Part shown: positions 27,843-37,480 of the stretch, in pieces | Layout of the letters: each line of letters begins with the position of its first letter | Position numbering within the stretch: the stretch's first letter is position 1 | Assembly: GCA_012295275.1 (NCBI GenBank) | Contig: CM022678.1 | Location: forward strand, 5,132,059 to 5,196,058 | Source of the DNA: Chrysomallon squamiferum | Lineage: Eukaryota > Mollusca > Gastropoda > Neomphalida > Peltospiridae | Length of the DNA: 64,000 nucleotides | Direction of reading: 5' to 3' | Program-made: the position numbers and the translations under genes | Notes under the pieces: generated by a model | The model's input: only the letters and a program-made list of their open reading frames with translations | What the model was told of the DNA's origin: nothing | Databases searched by the model: none

Positions 27843-29704
27843 TTAATAGTTGACAAACCAGTTGACAGCTTGCTTTACAGAGAAGTGTCCTTCGTCTATT
27901 TCCTTCCCTACACGAATCTGAGAGATGTCGACATTTCCTTGTGTGGTGACGATCATGAAACGCCAGAAAGGTTCATCTTTGATCTTGAATTCAGCAGACC
28001 CGACTGGTTCAGTACTGACACTCTGACCTAACTCGGCAGAAACTTCTCCAGAAGGACCTAGCCGAAGACTGTCTGCCTTGAACACCAACCATCCTTTTTC
28101 CACACAGTGATTAGAACTGCCGTGACTTCCAGCCGATCCGCGGTGTCTGCCCCACCAAGAATGACCGCCTGTCTCCCACCAGCCAACATGCCTTTTACTT
28201 GGGCTGTTTGCATTGACGTTGTCATAGACTACCTGCAGCGCCACTCGAACCTGAGCTCCATTTTGTATTGCTTTCTTCAACTCGACCTTCGATCCAAATA
28301 TTACTTCACCATTTTTGCTGGTTGATAAAATCTTCGTCCATGGTCGCGTGTCCACAAACCAGCTGATTGTTTTCTTTTCCGTTGTTTGATCAACAAAAGT
28401 ACCGTCAAAGAACGTAAGTTTTAGCATGTTAACTGTCCCAGTTGTGTGCGCTATCTGACAGAGCCTAATCATTTCTTTTTCTACTTTATTATCAACATTC
28501 TGATAAATACGATTCAGGACTTGTACGGAGATATGTCCGGACTTCGTCCTTACGTTATTTGCCTCTGTGGAATAGTTTCCCATAACAATCTTCACTCTGT
28601 GTCCACTCTGAACTGCAGAAACAAGTTCAGACAGAGACCCATCTTTTTCTTTTCCATCTTCGTCGTGCGTTAATACGTGTCGCCAGCAAGAGTCCGCATA
28701 CCAATTTGTTTGATATGTACTAGTTTCGTTCTCTAATGATTTCAAATTCTTAAAGAAATAAAAAGAGTTATTAAACTGTTGAGCGTATATGTCTGTGGTA
28801 TACCAAACTGGTTTAAAAGGAAGGAAGAAATATAGAGGGCTAGGAAAAACTGACTGGTGACCTAAAATATCTTCATCCGTGGTAATTTCGGTGGCATACA
28901 TATTGAACGAGAAGGCCTCAGAAGAAACTGAAATGTCATGACCGTTTAGCACAGAGTCAGTAATCGCCGTTTTGCTTTCCTTTATTGCTTCTTCGGTAAA
29001 CTCGGTAGGAGAAAGAAGCAGGCGACATGGGGACTTCTTTGTAAACCATTGGATTCCCTCAGTAGAGCCGTTCGTATGTATCCATTCGTTCGTGTCCACT
29101 TTGTAATACTGATCCACATAAAATCCCCTCGTGGAAACTAGGAAGAAGCGAAAATAGATATCGTCTGCAAAAGTATTCCAGAAGTTGTTATGCACATATG
29201 TGCGCGAGGCTGAAAAAATGTCTCCATGAGAATTGAAATAATACGCTGTATCTCCAGTGTAGCCTTCAGTGGCCCAAGATGGAATCAGAAACCTAATTGG
29301 ATAACTGTTAGACACAGCAAGCACAAGATCATCCAGTGATCCGCTAACTGCATTACCTTTGTCGTCGTTCTCGTAGATCTTGTACCATGGACTGTCACAT
29401 GTGTCTGAAAAATGAAATTACTTCTAACGTATTTTTAACTGAGTTAGGTATATTGTGTGTGTATGTTTTAGGGTCAATCTCTATGAAATTTAAGAAAACC
29501 GATTATTTGATATCGAGTTAAATCGCTTTAAGTGTACAGCATATTGCAAACAACCATTAAAAAATTGCAATAGAGAACTTAAGAGTAAATAAACCGGCAG
29601 ATATACATACCACATGTAGCTGGAATAGTTGCAGTCGTTGGTACAACAGCAATAATAAATATCACATAGAGCAAGAGGACTGTAGTAGAAAACATCTCCA
29701 TCAT
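27843..29704 (-). CDS. Copy D: intact four-repeat WFV secreted protein, subfamily II (551 aa)
   Basis: The CDS joins 29,704-29,611 and 29,404-27,843 (1656 nt), uninterrupted. Intron 2 is 206 bases with donor GTATG and acceptor TTTTTCAG. The signal peptide begins MMEMFSTTVLLL, and a CDTC motif (31-34) forms across the junction. Four repeats follow: about 35-154 (PWYKIYENDDKG, GSLDDL, RFLIPSW, closing QWFTK), 155-267, 269-382 (SCWRHV, DGSLSEL, HTTGTV, WFV) and 383-551 (PWTKIL, FGSK, GPSGEVSAE, WFV at 547-549). A Trp/Gly/His-rich insert (GWWETGG, GRHRGSAGSHGSSN) sits at about 438-463. It shares long identical motifs with subfamily I in repeat 3 (MGN.S.EA.NVRTKSG). Sequons NGS, NNS, NET and NYS suggest glycosylation. 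The start is the first of three in-frame ATGs (ATGATGGAGATG). Family function is unknown. Confidence 0.88.
29611..29704 (-). CDS. Signal-peptide exon of copy D
   Basis: Read on the minus strand, acceptor TTTTATCAG is followed by TTCCATTTTCAT and then ATGATGGAGATG. It encodes 31 residues with a Val/Ile/Leu-rich core ending PATC. It ends in phase 1 at donor GTATG. The exon spans 29,611-29,716. Confidence 0.87.
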
Positions 29705-30057
29705 ATGAAAATGGAACTGATAAAATAGCACAACTGATTACTCAACTACAATGAATAAAACTTACAAGCATGAATTAAAAGCATATATATATAAAGGTTA
29801 CATTTATGGACAAGCGTAATATTCTTATACCATTTAGATTTTTGTTTATTTTAATGTTTGTTTGCTTACACTAAAACAGCGTAGAAAACGACGAATTCAC
29901 AGATGTGCCTCTTGATCTAGAATGAGTTTTACTAGAAATTATTGTATGGAGTATCAACAGTATTATACACATACGCATGTAGTTACAAACACACACACAT
30001 GCAAACACAAAACAAACACATAAATAATGTCTTAGATCTGAACAAAATGAGACGTAC

Positions 30058-30088
30058 CTGTCGAGTGTGCAGACGATTATCTTCCTAT
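30058..30088 (-). other. Non-coding first exon of copy D (5' UTR)
   Basis: The minus strand reads GGAAGATAATCGTCTGCACA, CTCGACAG, then donor GTACGT. It is conserved in H and I with the same donor. The start is inferred from the TATA distance. Confidence 0.65.
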
Positions 30089-30183
30089 GTGACAAATGTA
30101 TTCACTGTATTCTATTTATAAAAAATATTTAAATCAGATTGAAATTTGTTTTTGTTAGAAATCACAGCCTGTAGTCGGAACAT
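30089..30183 (-). promoter_or_regulatory. Promoter of copy D: subfamily II box plus TATA
   Basis: ATGTTCCGACTACAGGCTG and TGATTT (minus strand) lie at 30,159-30,183, and TATAAATAG at 30,112-30,120. Subfamily II boxes read TTCCGAC where subfamily I reads TTGC.AC. Confidence 0.75.
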
Positions 30184-30883
30184 GTGGTTATCTGTAATCT
30201 TACAATAACATTGACAAGCTATTTTTTTCGGTTTAGAAAACAATGACAGGTGCTGTTTGTGCCACACGATCGTTTCATTTAAATCTTTGTTTTGATGTAT
30301 ATTTGTATCTGATTCTGGTCATGTCTTTTTAAAACACCGGTGGCTGAAACCTGATTAAATTTTGAATTGATTACAGATTTCTTTTTCATACATCAAGCTG
30401 TGAATGAACGTGTTGCTGGCATTCGTCCGACGTTTGATAAACATTTATTGAAATTAATTTTATCAGTATATACAATCAAGAAATGTATTTACTTTCTCTT
30501 CTATAGTCTGTACCACATGGATTTAAAATCAAATAAAATAATTTCTGTAGTTTAATTTTGTTTTTCTTATTTTCCCAAAACACTACAAGACGCGTTTTGT
30601 AAAAGGCTTTCCATGAAACAGATGCTAATTTAATTTCTTTCACGACAGTATATTAAGATCAATTTAAATTTCAATAAGATATTGTTTTATTCGAATAGAT
30701 AACAATATTTTAGGATGGAGTGAATCGACATTAAGTTAAAACTGTTTTTATATCACTCAAAATCCCCGAAACAATGTAGACAGTACTCGAGGTTGGCCGA
30801 ATCCAGTATGTTCTGTATATTTGGACTCTCATTTTAATTGGTTGAATAAATGCAGCTTGATGGGCGTGAAATTGTGAGCTGTT

Positions 30884-31001
<118 letters not shown>

Positions 31002-31492
31002 CACAACGGAACGCCATCAAATGTGTTGGATGTTTTGGGAGATAAACGAAAACATATTGTCTATACATTTTTAGAAAGGAAAAAAAAATGTACCACTAGT
31101 AAAAAAAAAACAAAAAAAAAAAAAAAAAAAAAAAAAAAACACACAGACCAAAAAAACAAAACACTGGCCCAAATTTTTAAATATTTGAAATATATATGGG
31201 TTTTTGGTGGGTTTTTTTTCTTTATATATATATTTTTCTTTTTTTTTTTTTTTTTTTTTCTTTATGAAAACTGAGTTCGGTTTTAGATAGTAAATACAGT
31301 ATACCCTTCTTGTACATATATATGTATGTTCTTGTGTGCGTGCATATATGCCGTCGTCTGTGTCTGTCTCTGTATTTTGTCTCTGAGCGTGTGTGCTCGC
31401 GTGTGTCCGTGCGTGTATGTGTGTCTGGATTTATGTTTCATGTACGTATATGGTTTCATGTACTTTTGCGTATGTGTGTGTGTGTTCTGTGT

Positions 31493-31720
31493 ATGGGTAA
31501 GGAGATACAATATTTTTATCTTTCAGCGGTTTCATTTGGATTTCTAAAGGGCGTGACTGGCTTTAATGGAACTGGTTTCAGTGGTAATGGTAGTTGCTAT
31601 GGAAGCAGTAGCTATACTAGCCATAGCAGTAGTAGTAGTAGTAGTAGTTGTTGTTGTTGTTGTTGTTGTAGTACTAGTAGTAGTATTGGCATGATAGTAA
31701 ATATATGTATGAAAATATAG
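31493..31720 (+). other. Possible small Ser/Cys-rich frame (weak), J block
   Basis: An open frame from ATG 31,493 has a mildly hydrophobic start, a GTGFSGNGSCYG segment and then Ser and Cys runs encoded by AGT and TGT repeats. The paralogous frame at 62,137-62,373 stays aligned without indels over the first 40 or so codons, but with many amino-acid changes. It is most likely a microsatellite with accidental coding appearance. It has no splice or polyadenylation support. Confidence 0.2.
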
Positions 31721-31734
31721 ATTTGCGAGTGTGC

Positions 31735-31765
<31 letters not shown>

Positions 31766-31801
31766 CGTCTGCTCGTCTACACAGAAACATACGAATTAAT
31801 C

Positions 31802-32038
31802 ATGTGTCCTTCTCTACACGTCTCAGAGAAATGTTGAGGCAAGAAAGTTTCTTTTTCGATCTGGAATTCAGCAGACCCTACTTCATCAGCGGTGAAATTC
31901 TCAGCACCATCTGCAGGAACTTCTCCAAAACACAAACCGTCTTTTCTCCACACACACATCAGAACTGCCATGACGTGCAGTCCACTCGCAGTGTCTGCCC
32001 GACCAAGAATGACCGCCTGTCTCCCACCAACCAATATC
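31802..32038 (-). pseudogene. Remnant J: C-terminal fragment of a subfamily II main exon
   Basis: Minus-strand sequence aligns with the fourth repeat of D: GGTTGGTGGGAGACAGGCGG, GGCAGTTCTGA, then a segment reading EVGSAEFQIE, and a weak match to the last part before the stop. An internal deletion of about 30 bases and frameshifts relative to D separate the two halves, and the WFV end is lost. The upstream side has an acceptor-like CACGTCAG. The same remnant recurs as K at 62,472-62,705, so it predates the block duplication. Confidence 0.75.
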
Positions 32039-32128
32039 CTGACGTGTTTTTCTTTTTTTCCTTATCCACTTTCATCTAGAAACATTTAACATAACTTCTT
32101 TACATATAGTTACTGATCATTTCAGAAA

Positions 32129-32314
32129 TCACTTTTGCTCGGGAACTGTAGCCAACTTCAGACAAATTTCACGCCTATCAAGCTGGATTTTGATCCAATC
32201 GATGACAAGCTCGAAGTATAGAATACAGACTGGACACGCCCACTCTTGGTCAGTGCTGTTCAGTCTTTGTATGTTAAGTTCAGTTCGTACGTTCCTAAAA
32301 TATTCAGTATCCAT
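32129..32314 (-). CDS. Unrecognised 61-codon open frame next to J (candidate exon)
   Basis: The frame begins MDTEYFRNVR and includes STDQEWACPVCILYFEL, then hydrophobic and charged residues to a TGA-type end after EQK. Amino-acid composition is balanced and not repeat-driven. The paralogous frame at 62,794-62,991 differs by about one amino acid and one silent base over 61 codons, while the flanks on both sides differ more. A TTTTAG acceptor-like motif lies at the N-terminal side. The CPVC with amphipathic helices is faintly reminiscent of saposin-like folds, but this is only an impression. It lies on the same strand as remnant J, about 90 bases upstream of it, so it could be an exon of a chimeric or lost gene. 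Confidence 0.35.
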   Translation of the reverse strand: MDTEYFRNVRTELNIQRLNSTDQEWACPVCILYFELVIDWIKIQLDRREICLKLATVPEQK

Positions 32315-32329
32315 GAGCCAGATGTTTGA

Positions 32330-33700
32330 TCTATTTCGATAAAACTATAACCGATTGAAAACTAAATTTATTGGAATATACGTTCGCGAAAGAAATTAAA
32401 CTGACATCTGTTATGGGCTTGGTGGTGAATCCGGTTTAAAAAGGCCACGTTTACAGCCTTGAAGAAAAACAAAAATGGAAGTATGAAACCAATTGAACTG
32501 TAGAAATTATTTCGATTCATTTTGAACTAGGTAAATGGTATAGCCTACAATACAAATTAAATAATAAATACAAATTTAAAAAAGTAAATAAATAAATAAA
32601 TTATAATTGTATATATTGATAACATTAATTTCAAAAGAATTTTATCAAACAAAAATCAGAACAGCGCGAGCAACACGTGCTTCATTCATCAAACACTCCT
32701 CGATGTATTGAAAGCAAATCTGTCATCAAATCAATATTTAACCAAGTTTTCTACCACCCGTGTCGTTTAAAACGTTTGATGTTTCTTCAACCCTGACTAG
32801 AATCAATCACATATATCAACTTAAAAAAAAAAAAGAAAAAAAAAAAGGAAGAAATTAAACAAACATCTGTGACAAATAAGACAAGTTTATCGCTTTCGTT
32901 TTGCAGTGTCAGTATTCGACTATACAGTCCACCCACTTTTTATTAATTTTGTTTTTATTTCAATAAACTATACTTCTCAGAAAGCATTTAAAATGTTTTC
33001 AGCTAGCGTGGGACAGGTGAAAGAATCACTGGTATCTTCTTCTCGTTGTTATTAGAATATTAAAATTTCGACCAATTAATTTAAAGAAAAAAAAAACGCC
33101 ATTAATTATGGAGAATTAATTTCTGGAAATACAAATATTGAATTTTTTGTTTTTTTCTTGTATCGATTCAGAAGTGGACATCCCAGAGTCAAGCCCAATT
33201 GCAATAATGCATATATATATATATAAAGAAGTGTTTATGGATAGATTCTTGCTAGTGTTTAGTGAATCTACTAAATACACACACGTACACACAACATATT
33301 TCTGTGGTAATGCACCATCTAATTCTCCTCTGAAAATGTATGTTATAAATACCATATTCCCAAAAGGAAGGGCGGATTGCTTTAAAATGTATGAAAACAT
33401 GAATTATTGAATTATTCTATCACCAATACACAATTAATTTAAAAATATATTTTACTTGAAAACTTTGCCTTTGGGATCATCGATTCCGTTATTAATTAAC
33501 TAAGTTTGTTACTGCATTTATGACTTATACAGTTAGCAAACAGAAGTATGGAAATATATTAATCTTGCCATTTTATATTGCTTTCAAACTTTATTACTAT
33601 GAAAGTTTGACAATACATTTAAAACATACAACATTAGTTTAGTTCTGTTTATTGGTTTCTAAATCGAACAAATAGAAATTTCAACGTTATTGTAAGATTA
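32330..33700. other. Intergenic between J and E
   Basis: No gene is supported. The whole stretch up to about 33,330 is repeated collinearly at 62,990-64,000, in the block downstream of K. Landmarks are ATACGTTCGCGAAAGAAATT, ACAGCGCGAGCAACACGTGC and TTTCTGTGGTAATGCACCAT. Beyond it, 33,440-33,700 leads into the 5' flank of E. Confidence 0.6.
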
Positions 33701-33711
33701 GAGATAACCAA

Positions 33712-33800
33712 ATGTTCCGACTACAAGCTGTGATTTCTAATAAAAACTAATTTCAAAATCATTTGGATTTTAATAAATTGAACACATTCAGTAAACTTGT
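33712..33800 (+). promoter_or_regulatory. Promoter of copy E: subfamily II box, degenerate TATA
   Basis: ATGTTCCGACTACAAGCTG and TGATTT lie at 33,712-33,736. The TATA position reads TAATAAATT (33,771-33,779), weaker than TATAAATAG of D and H. Confidence 0.65.
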
Positions 33801-33841
33801 CACTATTGAAGAGAATCGCAGACATACTGAACACGTCAAAG
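33801..33841 (+). other. Non-coding first exon of copy E (5' UTR)
   Basis: TTGAAGAGAATCGCAGACAT, ACTGAACACGTCAAAG, then donor GTACGT at 33,842, as in subfamily II relatives. The start is inferred. Confidence 0.6.
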
Positions 33842-34299
33842 GTACGTCTAGTTATATCTCGTTTTGTTCAGATGTAAGACATTATTTATATGAAATATTC
33901 TCCTGTTTATCCAATTTTTTTGGTGTTTTTTTACAAAACTGATTATAAATAATGACTGTCTCAGACACACGCACGCACATGTTGAGAGAGAGATTAGCAA
34001 TTTCAGTTTTGAATATATATTTGATAGTCAAGTTTAAAAATGGATGATATTTATTGCAAAAATGTATAACCTACAACACTGATCGGGTTTATTTTGCAAA
34101 TATCCATTTTTTGCTGTATCAGATTAGAACAACATCGTAACAGTGAAAATAGAAAACTAAGGAAAACTTGTTTCTAAACAATAGAGAATTCAGTACATTA
34201 ATTACTGTTAAAACTCGTTCGAGCTCAAAAGTTGCATCAGTGTGTTTGTCGTTTTCTGTGCTATTTTGGTCGAAATTGCAATGAAACAGTTTTCTGTTC

Positions 34300-34330
<31 letters not shown>

Positions 34331-34753
34331 TAAAAGTCTATCACCAATTTACCCTGTCATCGACCATCTGTAGATCCCTCCGAACCCGGTGAACATGTCA
34401 CCGACGTCAGGGTCTGTCTATACAGTCAACTTTGTTTAAAATAAACATTGTAGTCAGTTAGCACTAATGTTATTCGTTAATGAAACATAAACTTGTGTTG
34501 CAGGGATAACAATTTTATTCTAAAGCATTGTAAGTTTATACAATATACTCGCTCAATTCCATTATTACTTATCAATTGTTCAATAAATAAAGGAAGAAAT
34601 AAATAAATACAAACATAAATAGTATAAAAGTATTACGCTTGTCCATAAATGCTACCTTTATATACATCATGTTAATTCATCTTTCTAAGTAATAGTCATT
34701 ATATCTGAATAATCACTTGTATTGTTTTTCAGTTGCAGTTTCAGAAGGTGGAG

Positions 34754-34835
34754 ATGTTTTCTACTACACTCTTACACTATGTGCTATTTGTTATTACTGT
34801 TGTACCGAGGACTGGAACTATTCGAGCTACATGTG
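34754..34835 (+). CDS. Signal-peptide exon of copy E
   Basis: Acceptor TTTTTCAG ends at 34,733. The first two ATGs of the D-type start are lost (AAGGTGGAGATG), so the start is the third, giving 27 residues that begin MFSTTLLHYVLF and end RATC. It is phase 1 at donor GTATG. Confidence 0.8.
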
Positions 34836-34965
34836 GTATGTACATGCATTAATTTGTTCTCAAATTCTCTTCAGTAAGATTTTCAAATCAGCTTTTAGCA
34901 TGTTTAGTTTGTATAAATATTTCACTCATAAAGAAAATAATCTTTTAAAAAAAAACAATTTTTAA

Positions 34966-34967
<2 letters not shown>

Positions 34968-35046
<79 letters not shown>

Positions 35047-35059
35047 TTTATTTATTAAT
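34968..35059. repeat. (TTA)n-(TTTA)n microsatellite in intron 2 of E
   Basis: About 60 bases of ATT followed by TTTA tetranucleotides. It explains why intron 2 is 742 bases here against 206 in D. Confidence 0.9.
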
Positions 35060-37148
35060 TTATTCATTTATTCATTTATTTTATTTTATTTTATTTTATA
35101 TCTTTATCATCATGTTCCCGTTATTTCCACACCGAAGAACGATATCCAGATGTTAGCTAGGCAAAACAGAATATAAACTACTTCACTATACTGATTAACT
35201 GTTTGGAATAATTTTGTTAATAAAGTTTCTATATACTAAATGTATATAAGGATTTTAGCATAAGTAATATCTAGAGCCATTTAAGTGAAAATTTAATGAC
35301 ACTTTATAACATGATGTGTTAAATATATATCATATACTACAGAAAGAAAATCTCAGAATATTTTCATAAAATATCGACAAAGCCTTTCCCTAGTTCAAGA
35401 TTCATATAAGCTGTTATTCCCTCACCTCCCCCAAAAGAGAAAAAATTAAAATAGTGATATCATCCTGTCAAAACAGACTGAATGTAAACTATTTGATTTT
35501 ACACATTAATTGTTAAACATTCAAAGACAGTAAACCTAACTCACTTACAAATACATCACAAGCAATTTTATTTTCAGACACATGTGACAGTCGATGGTAC
35601 AAGATTTACGAGAACGATGACAAAGGTAATACAATTAGCGGATCGCTGGATGATCTTGCGCTCGCTGTGTATAACAGTAATCCAATTAGGTTTCTGATTC
35701 CATCGTGGGGCACTGAAGGCTACACTGGAGATGCATATTTTTGTTTCGCTAGAAAAGACAACATTTACGCAGTATCACCAACTCATATGTCTGACAATTT
35801 TTCGAACGCTTTTCCAGACGACCTGTATCTTCGCTTCTTTTTAGTTTCCACGAATGGATATTACGCGGAACAGTACTACAAAGTGGACACGAACGAATGG
35901 ATACAGACGAACGGCTCTACTGAGGGAATCCAGTGGTTTACTAAAATTCTTCTTGTCGGCTCCAACTTTCTCCTAGCAATTTTACTGAAGAAGCAATAAA
36001 GGAAAGCAAAATGGCGCTTACTAACTCTGTCCTAAATGGTCATGACATCACAGTTTATGACATGGGTTTCATATTCGAATTGTATGCAATAGAAATTACC
36101 ACGGACGAAAAGATTGTAGGTTACAAGTCATTTTTTCCTGACCCTGATTCTTTTTTCGGTTATTCTCAGCCACTTTGGCAATTTCACAACACTTCATATG
36201 TCTTTACCATTTTGTATCCTTTACAAAACTTAAATACGGAAGGATCAGCAGCATGGTATTCGGACTCATGCTGGCGACACGTATTTACCCATGACGAAAA
36301 TGGAAACAAACAAGATGGGTCTCTTTCTGAACTAATTCTTGCCGTTCAAAGTGGAAACAGAGTGAAGATTGTCATGGGAAACTATTCCATAGAGGCAAAT
36401 AACGTAAGGACGAAGTCCGGACATGTTTCCGTACAACTTCTGAATCGTATCTATCAGACTTTGAATAATCCAGGAGGCAAGGAATTGATTAGGCTCCTGC
36501 AGATGGCGCACACAACTGGGACGGTTAACACGCGAAATGTCCTGTTTGTTAACGGTACTTTTGTCGATGAAGCTACGGAAAAGAAAGCTATCAGCTGGTT
36601 TGTGGACACGCGATCGTGGACGAAGATTTTATCAACGAACAAAAATGGTGATCTAACATTTGGATCGAAAGTCGAGTTGAAGAAAGCAATACAAAATGGA
36701 GCTCAGGTTCGAGTGGCGCTGCAGGTAGTCTATGACAACGTCAATGCAAACAGCCCAAGTAAAAGACATGTTGGCTGGTGGGAGACAGGCGGTCATTCTT
36801 GGTGGGGCAGACACCGCGGATCGGCTGGAAGACACGGCAGTTCTAATCAGTGTGTGGAAAAAGGATGGTTGGTGTTCAAAGCAGTCGGCCTTGTGCTAGG
36901 TCCTTCTGGAGAAGTTTCTGCCGAGTTAGGTCAGAGTGTCAGTACTGAACCAGTCGGGTCTGCTGAATTCAAGATCAAAGATGAACCTTTCTGGCGTTTC
37001 AGGATCGTCACCACACAAGGAAATGTCGACATCTCTCAGATTCGTGTAGGGAAGGAAGCAGACGAAGGACACTTCTCTGTAAAACAAGCTGTCAACTGGT
37101 TTGTCAACTACTAACTTTGAAAACGGCTCACAAGCTGATGAAAGTATT

Positions 37149-37154
37149 AATAAA
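37149..37154 (+). terminator. Polyadenylation signal AATAAA of copy E
   Basis: ATTAATAAAATAAA lies 35 bases after the stop, identical in position to D. Confidence 0.75.
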
Positions 37155-37446
37155 ATAAAATACAAAATATTTATTTTCAATATTTTAATTTTTATTCAAT
37201 TACTTTTCGTCGGACTCTTCGACATTATAGTCAGAGTTAAAATTGTTAGTACTACGTCAGCTGACAGAAAAGATGTTCACTGAATGATAGTCTGGTAAAA
37301 ATTAGTTATTTGTTCTTTTTTTGTTCCTGATTAAATTTCAGTCACTCGTAATCTGAGCCACACACGCAGACTCTCGTAGACGAACAAAACACTTGTATTT
37401 ATTGTCTATATATACACACATACATACATACACACACATACATACA

Positions 37447-37480
<34 letters not shown>

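Larger units (their letters stand above)
25888..29716. repeat. Left arm of a ~4 kb inverted duplication (contains D)
   Basis: The block holding D and its 3' flank is repeated in opposite orientation at about 34,740-39,030 (copy E and its 3' flank). Exons, 3' UTR and about 1.9 kb of downstream sequence align in order. The introns differ in length. Boundaries are approximate, and identity has to be computed. Confidence 0.75.
34754..37114 (+). pseudogene. Copy E: four-repeat WFV protein, subfamily II, one frameshift
   Basis: The exons are 34,754-34,835 and 35,578-37,114 (acceptor TTTTCAG). The frame matches D through repeat 1 until QWFTK. A one-base deletion in an A run at about 35,942-35,945 then shifts it to a TAA at 35,997-35,999. 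Everything after that point, to the TAA at 37,112-37,114, is open in the shifted frame (more than 1.1 kb without a stop) and keeps every family motif: SCWRHVF, DGSLSEL, HTTGTV, WFVDTR, GWWETGG, GPSGEVSAE and the terminal WFV. With a single homopolymer lesion this is either a very young pseudogene or an assembly error in an otherwise functional gene. Confidence 0.82.

Noticed and set aside
27777-28031. Plus-strand frames of 60-90 codons opposite D, H and I, with matching copies opposite E and B
   Set aside because: They are antisense shadows of the conserved main exons. They recur only because the exons are duplicated.
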